A DNA stretch of 64,000 nucleotides. Origin: Campanula takesimana. Taxonomy: Eukaryota; Streptophyta; Magnoliopsida; Asterales; Campanulaceae. The stretch is taken from assembly GCA_026119855.1 (NCBI GenBank), contig JAOWBW010002491.1, forward strand, positions 1 to 64,000, given 5' to 3'. The notes under the pieces were generated by a model that did not search any database, was not told the origin of the DNA, and saw only the letters and a list, made by a program, of their open reading frames with translations. Position numbers and translations under genes: made by a program. How positions within the stretch are numbered: the first letter of the stretch is position 1; the number at the start of each line of letters is the position of its first letter. Of this stretch, positions 34,015 through 46,355 are shown piece after piece.

Positions 34015-35569
34015 TGTTGGAGATCATGCCCTAGGCCCTTGAGAAAGGCCTTCGGTTACATCATGTTCTCGTTTGTTATGGAGATAACAACCCTGGATTA
34101 TTGTATGTTTTACATGTTTATTATAATAATCCCAGTCCCTAGCACTTATGAAGAGCTAGCATGAGTTCAATGGATAATTATATGATGATTATAGCGCATA
34201 GGATGCGGATTAAACTTGTGGGTACATGTTGGAGAACAAGTACTGGATAGACCCGTTATGAGATTTATGTCATGGTCAAATGTCATAATTAAATCTCATA
34301 ATAGTCATATCATTTGATATCATTAGACCTGAGATTAACATGATCTTCCACATGATGAACATTATGTTTGACGTACTCAAACGCTACCCCTAACCGGGTA
34401 GTTATAAAGGCTATGATTGGCATAATCGGATTCTTGTAGGGAATAATGATAAGTCAATATGGAATTTGTCCCTCCTCAAGAGAGATATCTGCTTAGGCCA
34501 CTCGTAGAGTGAGATTGATGAAATGCGTGGCCACGCTCAAATGAATTGATGTGATCAATATCATTTGCTCATAATCAATCTACTCAAGATCGAGAAAGCA
34601 TTGAACAATATAAGTTGACATGGACCATGACTTATGTTCAATATGATATTGTGTGACAAAAGGATTGTGATATGTTCTATGAGGATAACGAATTTCGTTA
34701 AGTTATATTAATTGGGTAGTCATGATGGCTTGCTAGAGTCCGCTCATGACGTATGGGTTTTACCTTGGTTAGACTCATTGCCAACTTAATATAATCTTTT
34801 GGGGTCACACACAAAAGAACGAATCGAAGAAAAGGCTAAAATTAGAATTGCGTAAAAGAGCGTAAAAATCAGAATCAAGAAAAACAGGAAACTTTCTTCA
34901 GCAAGGAGGGTCCGACCGGACCCAAGCCATGACGCGGTCAGACTTCCTTAATGATCCGGCCGAACCAGGTTGGTGCCACGGGCGTACCTCCTGTGTTCGG
35001 GCTTTGTTTTTCTGCTCCGATTTTTGACGGGTTTTTGGCCTATTTCTCCTAAAAGGTTTAGGTTTAATAAGTATAAAACCCCCTCTCTTTGCCTTAGTCC
35101 ATATGGAATTGAATGGGAGAAACCTAATTAATATTGTATCATTATTGGTAGCCTCCATGTGTTTGAGAAACACATTCTTGAGTTTAGATTGAGAATCAAA
35201 AGTTCAAGAACACCAATAAATTCATATAGCCTTTGAAGATTAGAAAAGCATGTTTTCTACTGGGTCTAGCAATCCAGATCTAGAATGGTTCTAGATATTC
35301 GTTCGCGTGTGGATACACATAGAGGATGTTTGCTTTAGCATCTCAAGTTTGTGTTCCTGTGATCCTGATCCGAAAAACGCGAAGAATGAGGAGATCAAAT
35401 CTAAAGCTTGAAGACTTGAAGATCCCGAAAATTTTAAACCCATAACATGGTTAGTATTCTAAATTTATCTTGGTATTAATTTAATCATCATGAATGAATC
35501 TTGGGGCTTAGGGTTTTGTTGATTTCATATTGCCGTCTTCCGCTGCGCAAGGTGACTCAAAACCCAACA
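34015..35569 (+). mobile_element. Copia-3 3' LTR (about 1.56 kb)
   Basis: A full uninterrupted LTR, TGTTGG to CCAACA. GGACC-like words at 34918, 34940, 34962 and 34984 keep the same exact 22-bp steps as in the 5' copy although two of the four words have mutated. A TATA box (AGTATAAAAC) lies near 35062. It provides the intact reference for the Tat-B insertion site. Confidence 0.94.
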
Positions 35570-35574
35570 CCTAG
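35570..35574. repeat. Target-site duplication of copia-3, right
   Basis: CCTAG, the partner of 15645-15649. Tat-A interior resumes immediately after it. Confidence 0.93.
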
Positions 35575-37660
35575 AGGCGACCTTTAAGACACATTGTGGA
35601 CAAAAAAGTCCAAGACTTTGGGAAAATCATTTTGAGGGGAGATCAAAAACATTTTGTTTAAAACATTGTCTTTGATAAATGATGCCAAATGGGCAAATTT
35701 AGAAATACTTATTTCTAAAGGAAATCTTTTAACAAAGCATGTTGGTCAAATCTTGATTTTAACTTAACTCCGAGATTTTCCATGAATAAAGTCCTTTTGA
35801 GCTTTCTCCATTTCTTAGGAGTGATCGGGGGTAGGGAACCTTTTCTGTCGTTGATGTTGGAACAGTCCTAATGCATTCGTTGTGGGGGGTAGCCCCAATG
35901 TCTTTGTTGTCATCGATGTTAGGGTAGCCCCGATGTCGTTTTTTGACCTTCGAGGTGATGTTAGGAACCCATCACTTTTTCATGACGCACCATTTCTTTT
36001 GCCTAGGCCGCCCTTGCGGATATATTTTTGGTGCCTTTTTTTTATGAGTGATCCAGCCGACTCGATGGAACGGGTAAGTATTTTTCTTGGAGGAAACATA
36101 CAAGGGCATTTTCGGGAGAGAGTCCTTTTGTTTTGGTGAGCTCTTTGAGCATTATGGCATACAATGGAGGGAAGCCCTTGCTTGACAGAATATAAGTGTT
36201 TAGCTCTTTCCTAAGATGAATAAAAAGAAGACTTATCGAGACATTTGAAATTTGTCTTAGTTAAGATCATCAAAATAATTGCTTGAATGGACCGTGTTTA
36301 TTATTAATTCAAGATTATAACAAGCATTTAGCCTTAACATGTATAAATTTTGTGATCAATTGAGATTAGGATTCAATCAATGGCAAGATCAGAAGAAGAA
36401 GGTGTTTAGGGGAGATTGGTCCTTAATGTGACCAAAGAGGGTGCGTCTGGGAAATCGGTCATTGATGGGACCGAGGGAAGAGAACTTGATCATGTTGAGA
36501 GGACCAAGTTTTGATGGTTTTATTTTATGTTATGACCGGACCTGAAGGTTGCCTACGTTCCCCTTAGTTTGAGGAGCTCAGGTCGCCGTAGTTCGGCCTA
36601 ATCGTCTTTTGTTGAAGTGGGTGTCCTTTTGAAGGATGTTGTTGCTTTGTTGATGTAGATCGCTTTGCTTCTCATACCTTTTGAGGCGAACCCTTTTTTT
36701 GTGGTGAACTCCCTTTGAGGTGGACCTTTGGAGGTGAGCCTTTTGAAGTGAGCTCCTTACGAGGTGAGCCTTTTTGGAAGTGAACTCCTTTCTTTTAAGT
36801 GAACTCCGAGCTTGGATTCCTTGGACCTTTTGAGGTGGGCTCGCTTATCATGGACTTCTTTTGTTATTTTTGATGTTATGGGCTCTCAAAGTTAGCCCCT
36901 TCTATTTTTCCTATTTTTCTTTGTGCACACCCTTTGTTTTGCCTAGGCCACTCTTTCGGGTTTTCAACCTAGCGGGCTTCTTTTTTGTGCTCTCTCCTTT
37001 TTTTGGAGGGGAAGTTGGGAAATATTTTCCCTAACTTGATATCTTTGGGTAATTGCCTTTTGTAGCTCTTTGGTAGGACATCCGCTATGTCTTACTCTCA
37101 TCCTCTTTGAGGGACACATGAAATCCCTTGCTTGGTTGTGCACGTGCGATCACGGTTGAATCTTGGTGGTTGAGCAACAACATCCTTGCTTTCTCATTAT
37201 CTTGGGATGCCTTTGATGTTCATCAGGAATTTGCATAGGAAAGGTGTATCGAGTTATGTATCGGGACATATATATCGGATATGTGTATCGGGGATGTGTA
37301 TGAAGGCAGACTTGCCATTAATGATTTCTTCATGCCAATTGATCACAACATTTATTCACATCAAGATTACTTGTTTGCATTTATCATTTTTCATTTGTGT
37401 TAGATCCATTCGTCCTTAATGAGTCGTCATTGACTAGTATGCTTAGAAATCAATTCATCATTTTAGGGACGTAGCAATCAATTGATAATAACAAGCAATG
37501 CAATTTCAAGAGTAAATGTATATTGCAAATAATGTCTCAAGTCTAGAGACAAGAGAATGAAAATGACTCTTCTATTTAGATAACTTTATACATACATGTC
37601 CAAGTGTGGACCTTTTGTAAAAATAAAAAGACATAGTCCAGGACGGACTTTGGTGACAGT

Positions 37661-38059
37661 CTAGATCCTACGAGGCTGGAAGACTATTTTTTTTTGGGAT
37701 GGGCTCCTATGAAGAGAGATGGTCCATTTTCTTCTTCGGTTGTCGGAGGGGTTGTCGGCGGCATGTTCCATGTCTTCCACGGGAAATGTGTCACGAGGTC
37801 TCCAATTGACTTGGTTTTGTAGTTGCCGGATTCGTCTACTCATGAGTTGGGAGTTTGCTTTGTCTATCTCCTTTTGGTGATTGCCTTTCAAGGTGCGCAA
37901 CCCTCGTGCATGACACTCGGAAAGGGTACGAATCTCCATTTGATGTAGCCGCCTTTGGGATTCCGAGGCATTGGCATTTTCTTGTAGACGGCGTTCCAAT
38001 TTTTTGATCTCTTTCTTCATGTGGGTGGAAGTCATCTCGGGTGTGGGTTCCTTGGGCAA
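37661..38059 (-). pseudogene. Tat-A gag-like coiled-coil fragment
   Basis: This 132-residue open frame is in the sense direction of Tat-A, in the position where Tat-B carries gag. Residues 10-90 are highly charged and helical in character (KKLERRLQENANASESQRR, RIRQLQNQ), as in the N-terminal part of the Tat-B gag, but I see no clear sequence match to it. The basic C-terminus has no zinc knuckle. I call it a probable gag N-terminal remnant; it may also be a chance open frame in a decayed element. Confidence 0.35.
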
Positions 38060-38927
38060 GGTTTCTAATGGAAAAAACCACTAAGGACTTTAGCATTTTG
38101 AACCTCAAGGTGAAATTATAACCATGATTCGAGAAGAACGCTTCATTAGCGGATAGCCTTTTAGGAAAAACTTTATCTTTTATTTTAAGAAAATTTGATC
38201 TCCATTTTTTGGAAAGACACACTTTTGTTTTGAGTGAAAGACTCACACACATTTTTTTAAAAAAAAATCCTTTGTTTGAAATGAAGATTAACACACCTTT
38301 TTGTGAAGCATTTTTTTTTTTTTTTTGAATTCTTTTTTTTTTTAAATAAGAACTAACCGAGACGAAGTTTCCTACGCTCCCCTCACCACGAGGGAGGGGA
38401 GCCCACGCGATGAGAGGCTCAGGTCACCGTAGTTCGAACGGGTTTAGAATTCTTAAGAGGAAAAGACGAACATGACTTTAGTTGACTCGCCTCAAACGGA
38501 CTTTTGGGAAGAGGTGAGTGATTGACTCATTTTCCAAACGGACTTTCTAGGATGACGGGAAATGGCCATGAGGGACCTAACATAAAGGTTACGGGGACAA
38601 GGAGCCTCCTTGGATTGCCGGAACATAGTCGGGATGACATGGGACAAGACATTACTGGTTTGGGACTAAATGGTACTCACGCTAGTCCGAGCCACAAGGG
38701 CGATCGGGACAATTGAAATGGTCACCACATGGCGGTGCAAATCGAGGAGGTCAATGCTTGACCAAGGTATATCACCATGTGGTGCCATGATGCCTAGACT
38801 CGAAGGGGGAATGGTCACACGACGACACTAACGGGAACGAGATGCCACGAGGGGCGCAAAATTAGTCATCACATGACGGCTCCAGGAAGGAGGAAAAGAG
38901 TCACCCTAAGCACTTTTATTTCCTTTC

Positions 38928-38930
<3 letters not shown>

Positions 38931-39007
<77 letters not shown>
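38931..39007. repeat. (TA)n microsatellite
   Basis: About 38 uninterrupted TA units inside Tat-A, directly next to the 42-bp tandem repeat. Confidence 0.97.
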
Positions 39008-39011
<4 letters not shown>

Positions 39012-39027
39012 ACTTAATTTTAACGGA

Positions 39028-39310
39028 GACTTTGGAGGATAACGGGGATCCGTCCAAGGACTTGACAAACTTCTTGGAGGATAACAGGGATCTATCCAAG
39101 GACTTGACTGACTTCTTGGAGGATAACGGGGATCCATCCAAGGACTTGACTGACTTCTTGGAGGATAACATGGATCCATCCAAGGAATTGACTGACTTCC
39201 TAGGGGACTATTCCTAGGGATTTGACGGGAATCTTAACGGGGACCTAGGGGACTATTCCTAGGGATTTGACGGGAATCTTAATGGGGACCTAGGGGACTA
39301 ATCCTAGGGG
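39028..39310. repeat. Two adjacent minisatellites, 42 bp and 45 bp
   Basis: GGAGGATAAC recurs at 39034, 39076, 39118 and 39160, a strict 42-bp period. TAGGGGACTA recurs at 39201, 39246 and 39291, a 45-bp period. Both lie in Tat-A and are read in frame on the plus strand as 14-residue repeats, which I consider accidental. Confidence 0.92.
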
Positions 39311-40891
39311 CTTAACGTAGATCTTGGAGGATAACGGGGATCCATCTAAAGACATAACGAAATGACGCTTGTTAGCGAAAGAATGCAATGTGTCAAAGAA
39401 AAGAAGCGAAAACGGAGAAAATTCATGCAATGTGTAATTATTTATACATTCAAGTTTACTTAAAAAGTTTTCTTGATTTGATCCTAAATGGTTGGAAAAG
39501 ATTTCTCTTCTTTTTCGCAACTATTCTCGGTCTTAAGGGAAAAGCGGCTTCCATCGATCGAAGGGGGAAACGATCCTAGGGTCTAGGGAATCATAGGGTT
39601 TTAATGCATAAGCGATCCTTATTATAATTAAGCCCCGGTTAAGGTCAAGATTAACTTATTGCCTTAACGAAATTTTGGCATAACCTCATTTTCAAGAGGG
39701 ATCTCGAACCTTGACTTTTGGCTTAAGGATAATTAGGATGGGCTAAGCATTAAGGCTTAATGACGCAGTGTCATCCTATCTTTCAACATATGACTTTGGT
39801 TAATTATGGTCAAAATTAACGCATATGTCAAAGACCGGGTCAAAGGTGACCTTGATTAAACTTGTTTTCACAAGGGGTCTTGGATTTAAGCGTTAATTTG
39901 GCTATAATTAACCTTGGGCGCTGTATTAAGGACAAGATGATGTGAGCTAGACCAAAAACCAACCATAGTCATGGTATTTGTGTGTCATGGACATGTGTGG
40001 TTGACTCGGCTCGGTTGGGGAGGTGGAATGGACCCGTGTACACGAGAAGGACACAAGAGCACCAATCAAGTTGCATCGTGGCATCCATTCCGGGTTTGAG
40101 GGTTATTGAGACGTGCACAAGGTCGAGTGCGCGTGGTGTGAGGTCTTTTATGTTCCTTTTTGAGTCGAAATAGGAATTTTTGGTTCGCTTTAATATCATG
40201 AGAAAGAACATGAACAAGTAATGCACAAGATATGGACAAGTAATAAACAAGTAAATTGCACAAATAACAAACAAGCATATGAACAAGTAAATATTTTTTG
40301 AAAATCAAACTTTGTACAAAAATATTGTGCACAATCTAAGGTCTTGAAAACGAACACATTATGAGAAGAACAAGGTTCTTTAAAAATCAATTTCTATAAA
40401 AAGATTGTGCACAAACAAGGGTTTTGGAAACCAAAATTTTATGAAAAGGGTTATGAACAATAAAGATTTGAAAACCAAAACTTTATGTCAAAAATTTGTG
40501 CATAACCAAGGCTTTGAAAAACCAATTTGACTAAGAAAATAAAGGCTTATGTGCACAAGTAGAGGCTGTAAATTTGGAACCTGGATAAGCAGAAGCAAGG
40601 GGACCATCAGAATATTTCTGCCCTACAAGAAATGTCAAATTTGAAACATTCTATGGGCCCAGCCAGACCATCCGTACGGCTAGTTCAGGAGGTCCATTAT
40701 TTTTTGCAATTTTCCAGTTTCTGATCCATCTAGCCCCAGTTTATTGTGTTTCCAGAACAGTCTCATTTCCAGAAATCGAAACAGAAACATAAAACACATA
40801 AAATATGCACATAAAGTCAACAAACGAGGATGGGAGTTTGACCCACACAAGGATATCCCCGAATCTTCTAAAGAGAAGTTCGGAAATACCT

Positions 40892-40911
40892 ATTCCCCAG
40901 CGGAGGCGCCA
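40892..40911 (-). other. Tat-A primer-binding site
   Basis: The reverse strand reads TGGCGCCTCCGCTGGGGAAT, one base different from the Tat-B site (GCC for GAC). It lies one base from the LTR. Confidence 0.75.
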
Positions 40912-40912
40912 C

Positions 40913-41134
40913 TGTAAGATGCCCGCGGGAAATGAAAAGCCCCCGAGAATCAAACACGGAACTTTATTTTACAAAGAAAACGGAGTCGCAACGTTAAATT
41001 AATTTTAAACACAATTTAACGAAAATGGTTAGAGAAAATGAGTTCAGAGGTCAGGTTCCGTCTTGGGAAGAACGTTTCATGGTTCACCCAATCCACCTCG
41101 GAAAACCGATTCTCCCTAAGTTTATCAACCAAAA

Positions 41135-41166
<32 letters not shown>

Positions 41167-41640
41167 AATTTTAAAGATGGGAGAAACTGGCTTTTAACAG
41201 AAATAGTTAAAAAAAAATTAACAGAAAAGGGTTTATTTGTAAAGATTTTGACAAATCAGGTTTAAACAGAGAAAACATCCCTCTGGCTAAACCATCCGTA
41301 CGGATGGTCATGGCCGTCCTGGAGATTTTGCAGATTTATCAGAAACAGTCCAGTTTCAAGCAGAAACAGAGCATTCTGCTGAAACTGGACAGAAATGTGA
41401 TTTTTCAGTTTATTGTGTTGTACATAAACATGCATAACAACATTCCTATGTTCTTGATCATTAGATTAGACACCAAAATCAAGGATTTGGGTATAATCAA
41501 GGCAATCATTGGAGAAAGAAATGCAAAAGGTGATGAACATGGCTTTAAGCCAAGACAACAATTTGGATGGTTAAAGATTGAGACTTTAACATCCAAATGG
41601 ATGATTCATCCAAAAATAAACCTTTGGGACAACAAATGAT
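40913..41640 (-). mobile_element. Tat-A 5' LTR, truncated
   Basis: On the plus strand it starts TGTAAGATGCCC beside the primer site and follows the Tat-B LTR in reverse complement, with a (TG)n run at about 41135 and the palindrome CCATCCGTACGGATGG at about 41287. It stops at GGGACAACAAATGA, in the middle of the LTR, where a copia LTR scrap begins. The outer half is missing. Confidence 0.82.
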
Positions 41641-41934
41641 ATAACTATTATGAGATTTAATTATGACATTTGACCATGACATAAATCTCATAACGGGTCT
41701 ATCCAGTACCTTGTTCTCCAACAAGTACCCACAAGTTTAATCCGCATCCTATGCACTATAATCATCATATGATTATCCATTAAACTCATGCTAGCACTTC
41801 ATAAGTGCTAGGGACAATGATTATCATAATAAACATGTAAAAGATATAATAATCGGGTTTGTTATCCCTATAACAACGAAGTTATGATATAACGCATAGG
41901 CCTTTCTCAAGGGCCTAGGGCATAATATCCAACA
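41635..41934 (-). mobile_element. Copia LTR scrap (copia-4)
   Basis: This is the reverse complement of the first 300 bp of a copia-3-type LTR, starting TGTTGGATATT at 41934. It is broken inside U3 at its left end, where it shares AAATGA with the Tat-A LTR. The joint is thus more like a microhomology deletion than an insertion boundary. Confidence 0.8.
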
Positions 41935-44704
41935 CGTTGGCTAACCATTTCGGATATTCTGCTTCCCTGATCATCTTTGCCTTCAACAACCTTTCAACTT
42001 CTTCCTTAATAATCTGGTTCCTCTCTTGAGCAAACTTGCTTCTTTTCTATCGTACCAGTTTGAAGGATGTATCTATGTTAAGCTTGTGAGTTATGACATC
42101 TTTTCTAATCCCTGTTATGTCTTCATGCTTCCAAGCAAAGCTTTTGACCCTTTCCTTTCAAAGATTGATCAATTCTTCTACAAATTCTGCCGGTACATCT
42201 TGACCAATTAGTACCTTCAGATCTGGATTGGAGGGATCCAAAAACTATTCTTTCACATCATGTTCCCTGGCTTCCAAGAACTGACGTACTTTTTTCTGTA
42301 ATTGTTATGCTTGCCTCGGAGATGTTGACGCCTTCATGGATGTCATGTAACAATTTTTCGCCATATGTTGACCACTGAAGATAGTGACACTCCCCATGGA
42401 GTATGCATCTTTACACACTGATGATAAGTAGATGGTACTGCCTTCATTGCATGTATCCAAGGCCTGCCCAAGATCACATTATAGCTTGTAGCAAAGTCGA
42501 TCACACAAAATCGCTCCATAGAATTAATACCTTCAACATATACTGGGAGCATAATTTCCCCCATAGTATCCTTAGTTTCACGACTAAAACCCATAAGAAC
42601 TAATGTTCTTTTTACTACATTCTCGATTGGGATATTCATTTCTTTCAAGGCTTCTACTGTGAGAAGATTTAGTGAACTACCCCCATCTGCCATAATTCGC
42701 CTCACCTTACAATTTGCAATCTGCAGGGAAATGACCAATGCATCATGGTGAGGATCCAGAACATTCTCCCGATCTTCTTCTTCGAAGGTGATGACATCTT
42801 GAGAGATCAACTTTGAGGTCCTATTCTGACTTCTTGGTTTTTCATCCTTGGAGTCCTTGGCATGTCGTTTAGCAGCATAATAAGAAGTATCACAGATATC
42901 AGAACCACCACTAATAACATTAATTACCTTAGTTACCGGTAGAGGAGAAAGTGGTCTCTCAGGAACTGATTCTTTGTTTTCTGTCCTGCTCTTCCTATGG
43001 CTGAGGAGCTCTTTTAGGTACCCCTTGGAAAGCAGATAGCTTAATTCTTTTCTCAAGATGATGCAATCTTAAGTAAGGTGTCCAAAATCTTCGTGGTAGG
43101 CACACCACTTGGATTTATCCTTCCATCCTATAGGTTTGTCATTCTTTCTGGGCCATCTTTCTTTATCTCCAAGATTTTTCATGGCGTACAAGATTCCTGC
43201 AACATCAACAGAAAAACAATAATAAGAAATCTTTAGACAATGAGTATCATCTTGGTCTTCATCTTCAACAGAATTGATCTTATCAGGATTGTTTCTGTGA
43301 TAAGGTCTGGATCTGTGCTGCCTCTGGTGAGATGTTTCAATCTTCCTGTCGAGATTATCATATGTCGACGCCTTTCCAGAAGCCTTTGATTGTTGCACCT
43401 TGTCTTCCTCAAGTCTTATGAATCTTAATGCCCTGTTGCATACATCTTCCATTTTCTGGCAAGTGTTCATCATCAATTCTTCATAGAATGGGCAATCCTT
43501 TTTCAGGCCCATTCTAAATGCTTCTGTTGCTGTTGCCATATCAAGATTGGGGATTTCTAAGACTTCCTTGTTGAACCTGTTGACGTAGTCCTTCAAAGCT
43601 TTAGTAGGTTGTTGAATTATGCAGTAAAGATCACTGGTGAGCTTCTCAAACTGTCTGCTACAAGAAAATTGATTGTTGAACATATTGACAAGTTGAGCAA
43701 ATTACCCAATAGACCCTGGTGGCTGACGGATCAACCATTTCAAAGCAGGTCCCACCAATGTTGAGCCAAATCCTTTACACAAGCAGGCCTCTTTTTACTA
43801 AAAAGGTACTCTGACAATCTCCATCTTCTCCTGATAGTGGGCGATATGCTCCTCAGGATCGCTGCTTCCATCATATAACTTCATAGTCAGGATATTGAAG
43901 CCTTTGGGGATGTCAATTTGAGCAATAGCCAGTACAAAATGTGATTGATTGAAACATGTTGGAGAGACCTGTTGGATGGGCAGAGTGACACTAGGTACAT
44001 TCATAACCAAATCTCTCAATTCTTGGAGTTGACTTGCTATATAATTACCTGCAAAAGGGTTAGTAGTACAAGCAGTATTCTCAAAAGAATTTGCAAAATT
44101 AAAGTTATCGAATGGATTGGTATTATCAGCGGTAGATGTTACGATCGTACTGTTGGTGAAGATGGGTCCACTTTGAGATGTCCCAGAGATGTTAAGCGTA
44201 TGAGATGAATAGGTATTTCCTTCTGTCGTCAGATCAAAGATAGTAGGAGCAACGGATGTTGACATCATAGACGATGTTGTCGCCATTGGAGATGTGGTAG
44301 TCCTCACATTTGCTGCCGAACTCATTGGGATCCATTCATTAAAGATTGATGGGCTAGATGCAGATCCAAAATCAAGGATCTTGGGACGTATGGGAGATAC
44401 TGAATCCATCCTCTCAGATAAGACCTTCTGCTCCTTTTGCATCTTGACCAAGGCATCGGCTATTAAAGATGTACTCTTATTCTGTTGATCCAGATGGTGT
44501 TTCATCTGGATGAGCATGTTCTTGAGTTCAAAATATGGACTGGGAGGTTGTTGCTTCTTGCCGAGTCCCACAGGTGGAGGAGGTGGCAATCTACCAGAAC
44601 CACCCACTGATGTCCTAGGACTGCTTCCCCCCAGATGATGTGTTGATACTACTGGTAGAACTGATTGACTTATTAGTGCCGGAAATCATGGGTTGAGTGG
44701 TCAT
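41935..44704 (-). pseudogene. Gypsy-C gag, protease and start of RT, truncated
   Basis: This is the 5' part of a Ty3/gypsy polyprotein in Tat-like style. Inferred ATG at 44704. A Ser/Thr-rich N-terminus leads into gag (LYDGSSDPEEHIAHYQEKM; then DYVNRFNKEVLEIPN and FRMGLKKDCPFYEELM). A zinc-knuckle-like CAYHEDFGHLT, with TAA before the last Cys, ends gag near 43060. The protease reads IMADGGSSLNLL and YNVILGRPW (42343-43056), with D-G-G in place of D-T-G. The RT start (KLNIDTSF, ERNQIIKEEVERLLKAKMIREAEYPKW) is cut at 41935 just before the catalytic core. Breaks include a TAG near 44620 and a frameshift around 43690-43797. No RT core, RNase H or integrase remains. Confidence 0.83.
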
Positions 44705-44746
44705 CTTGAATTAGTAGCAACTCAAATAGATTAAAAAACCAAATTC

Positions 44747-44764
44747 CCCTCGGTGGGCGCCAAA
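44747..44764 (-). other. Gypsy-C primer-binding site
   Basis: The reverse strand reads TTGGCGCCCACCGAGGGG, a common plant gypsy primer-site form (TGGCGCCCACCG core), next to the LTR end. Confidence 0.65.
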
Positions 44765-44765
44765 C

Positions 44766-45316
44766 TGTTTTGGTAGAAAAAACAATGGAATAAAACGATG
44801 GCAATGGTTTTAGATCAAAGCAATGGAGGGTTAAATGGATTATAAACTTAAGAATTGCATAATTCAAGATTGCACAATGATTTGACGAGGAAAGCCCTTG
44901 AGACAATTATCTCGCCGGCATAAAACCTCGGGAGGTGATTATGAGCACCTTCCAACCCGAACGGTAGTATTGATCTTCTTGTTTAGGTTTTGAACTGAGG
45001 AGGATTACAAAGTGATTTTGTGAGCGTGTGTGTTAGTGTTCCTCCAAGCTCGATGTTTAAATAGAAATACATACAAGAGTCCTATCTAAAAATAACAAAC
45101 TATCCTATAAACTCAGGATTTATCTTCTGGCTTTGAGAAACGTGGTTGAACTTTGTCATTGAACCTTTCCCGTTTTATAGGCACTTGTTGCTCATGACAT
45201 AATCCTGCAAATATAATTAATAAAACAGAATTATCAAATATGTACCTGAGTCTCAAGATGTCCCTATCCTGAAAGTAAATTCAAGATCCAGACGACTTGG
45301 AAATTGGCCCACAACA
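44766..45316 (-). mobile_element. Gypsy-C 5' LTR (about 550 bp)
   Basis: On the plus strand it starts TGTTTTGG beside the primer site and most likely ends CACAACA at 45316, so the LTR reads TGTTGTGGG...CCAAAACA in its own sense. There is no second LTR to confirm the outer end, because the element is truncated at 41935. Confidence 0.6.
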
Positions 45317-46097
45317 GTGGGGGAGAGGGGAGCGGCCGAAGGTGGGTGTGTGCTTGCGATGGAGTGAGCAGTTGGGTGGTGGTCTCCTCATCTTCTCAAG
45401 GGGGTGACTGAATTTTGGGGGTGTTAAAGAAAGATGAAATTTAATGGGTTAATTTTATTTTACGACAAAGTAAGGGTAATTTCTTTTATCATATCAGTTA
45501 AATTTTTAACGGTGTTGGTTTATCGATGATTTGGTTTAATTGTTACTCCAAATATCAACCATGTCGTCATTTTCGTCAATTATATTTGACAGCATCCATC
45601 CGAGTTGCATTATTTGTAAAAAAATATATATCAAAAGTATGTATCATTATGTTATCACTAAGTAGTAAAATTATGCGTAACAGAGGCCTTAGTATTGTAC
45701 TGATCGGTAATTATTCCGTTGCTATTTAGAATAGCACTTTTCTTTGTCTATATTCAAACTTTATAGGACATCTAATTATGTGTTAGGTGATATCTGGTGT
45801 AGAAGCCAAAGAATGGTGGTCATGATTTGGTAGCATGGTACTTGAGAAGTTCTTGATTGGAAAATGGCATTTGCACTTCCCTTGGGAGTTTTCACTCTGT
45901 CGTAGAGCCACCAGAGCAAGTTTAATACTCCTTCAGTTGAATTGTTGAGTTGCTGCTGTTGGATTTTATGCTACTTAGTCCATGGAATTACATTCATCAA
46001 TGCTCCCATCTTTTCTTTCATCATGTTCGCTTTAAAGTTGAGCTAATAATATACACAGACCACTATTTTGTTGTAATTTAATCATTTTTATTGGTAA
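45317..46097. other. Unassigned AT-rich stretch
   Basis: No element ends, repeats or credible coding sequence were recognised. The first 110 bases are G-rich with short GGTGG runs; the rest is AT-rich. It may be diverged host intergenic DNA or the flank of gypsy-C. Confidence 0.5.
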
Positions 46098-46099
46098 TA

Positions 46100-46355
46100 C
46101 TCCCTATGTCCCAAAAAGATAATCTCATTTTGGCTTTTTATGGTCAACAAAAATAAACTTTGATCAAACATTGGTGTCAATTTAATGATCACAATGAAAT
46201 TTTCAATTTTGTAAATGATAAATCACTTAATGATTTATCAATTACAAAGTTTTGAATTTCACTAGAATAATTAGATCGTCACCAATGGTTGGCCAAAGTT
46301 CATTTTGTTGACCATACAAAGTCAAAATGAGACTGTCTTTCCGGGACAGATCGAG
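46100..46355. mobile_element. Stowaway MITE 1
   Basis: CTCCCTATGTCCC at the left and GGGACAGATCGAG at the right form inverted ends, flanked by TA on both sides. The TA duplication and CTCCCTCCGTCCC-type end define Stowaway elements, which are moved by Mariner-type transposases. 256 bp. Confidence 0.88.

Larger units (their letters stand above)
15650..35569 (+). mobile_element. Copia-3, nested and interrupted element
   Basis: This is a Ty1/copia element of the copia-1/2 family. Its 5' LTR is split (15650-16626 plus 28155-28730) by Tat-B. The interior is 28731-34014 and the 3' LTR 34015-35569. Ends, primer site and polypurine tract are intact and a CCTAG duplication surrounds it. The coding region is far more decayed than the LTRs: about 14 substitutions and one 6-bp indel separate the first 340 bp of the two LTRs. 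Confidence 0.92.
35575..40912 (-). mobile_element. Tat-A interior, non-autonomous
   Basis: This minus-strand interior of a Tat-type element ends at a primer site at 40892-40911. With 15293-15644 it totals about 5.7 kb, too short for gag-pol plus the extra regions, and no protease, RT, RNase H or integrase motif was found. Blocks match Tat-B in reverse complement: 36535-36600 with 20996-21060, and 39600-40000 with 18380-18760. The block near 36540 (reading CGTAGTTCG) has a second, diverged copy at 38360-38435. A CCGTACGG word lies at about 40673 in the leader. Confidence 0.8.

Noticed and set aside
38869..39217. Open frames on both strands with poly-Ile/Tyr and a 14-residue repeat
   Set aside because: They are produced by the (TA)n microsatellite and the 42-bp minisatellite, both open by composition.
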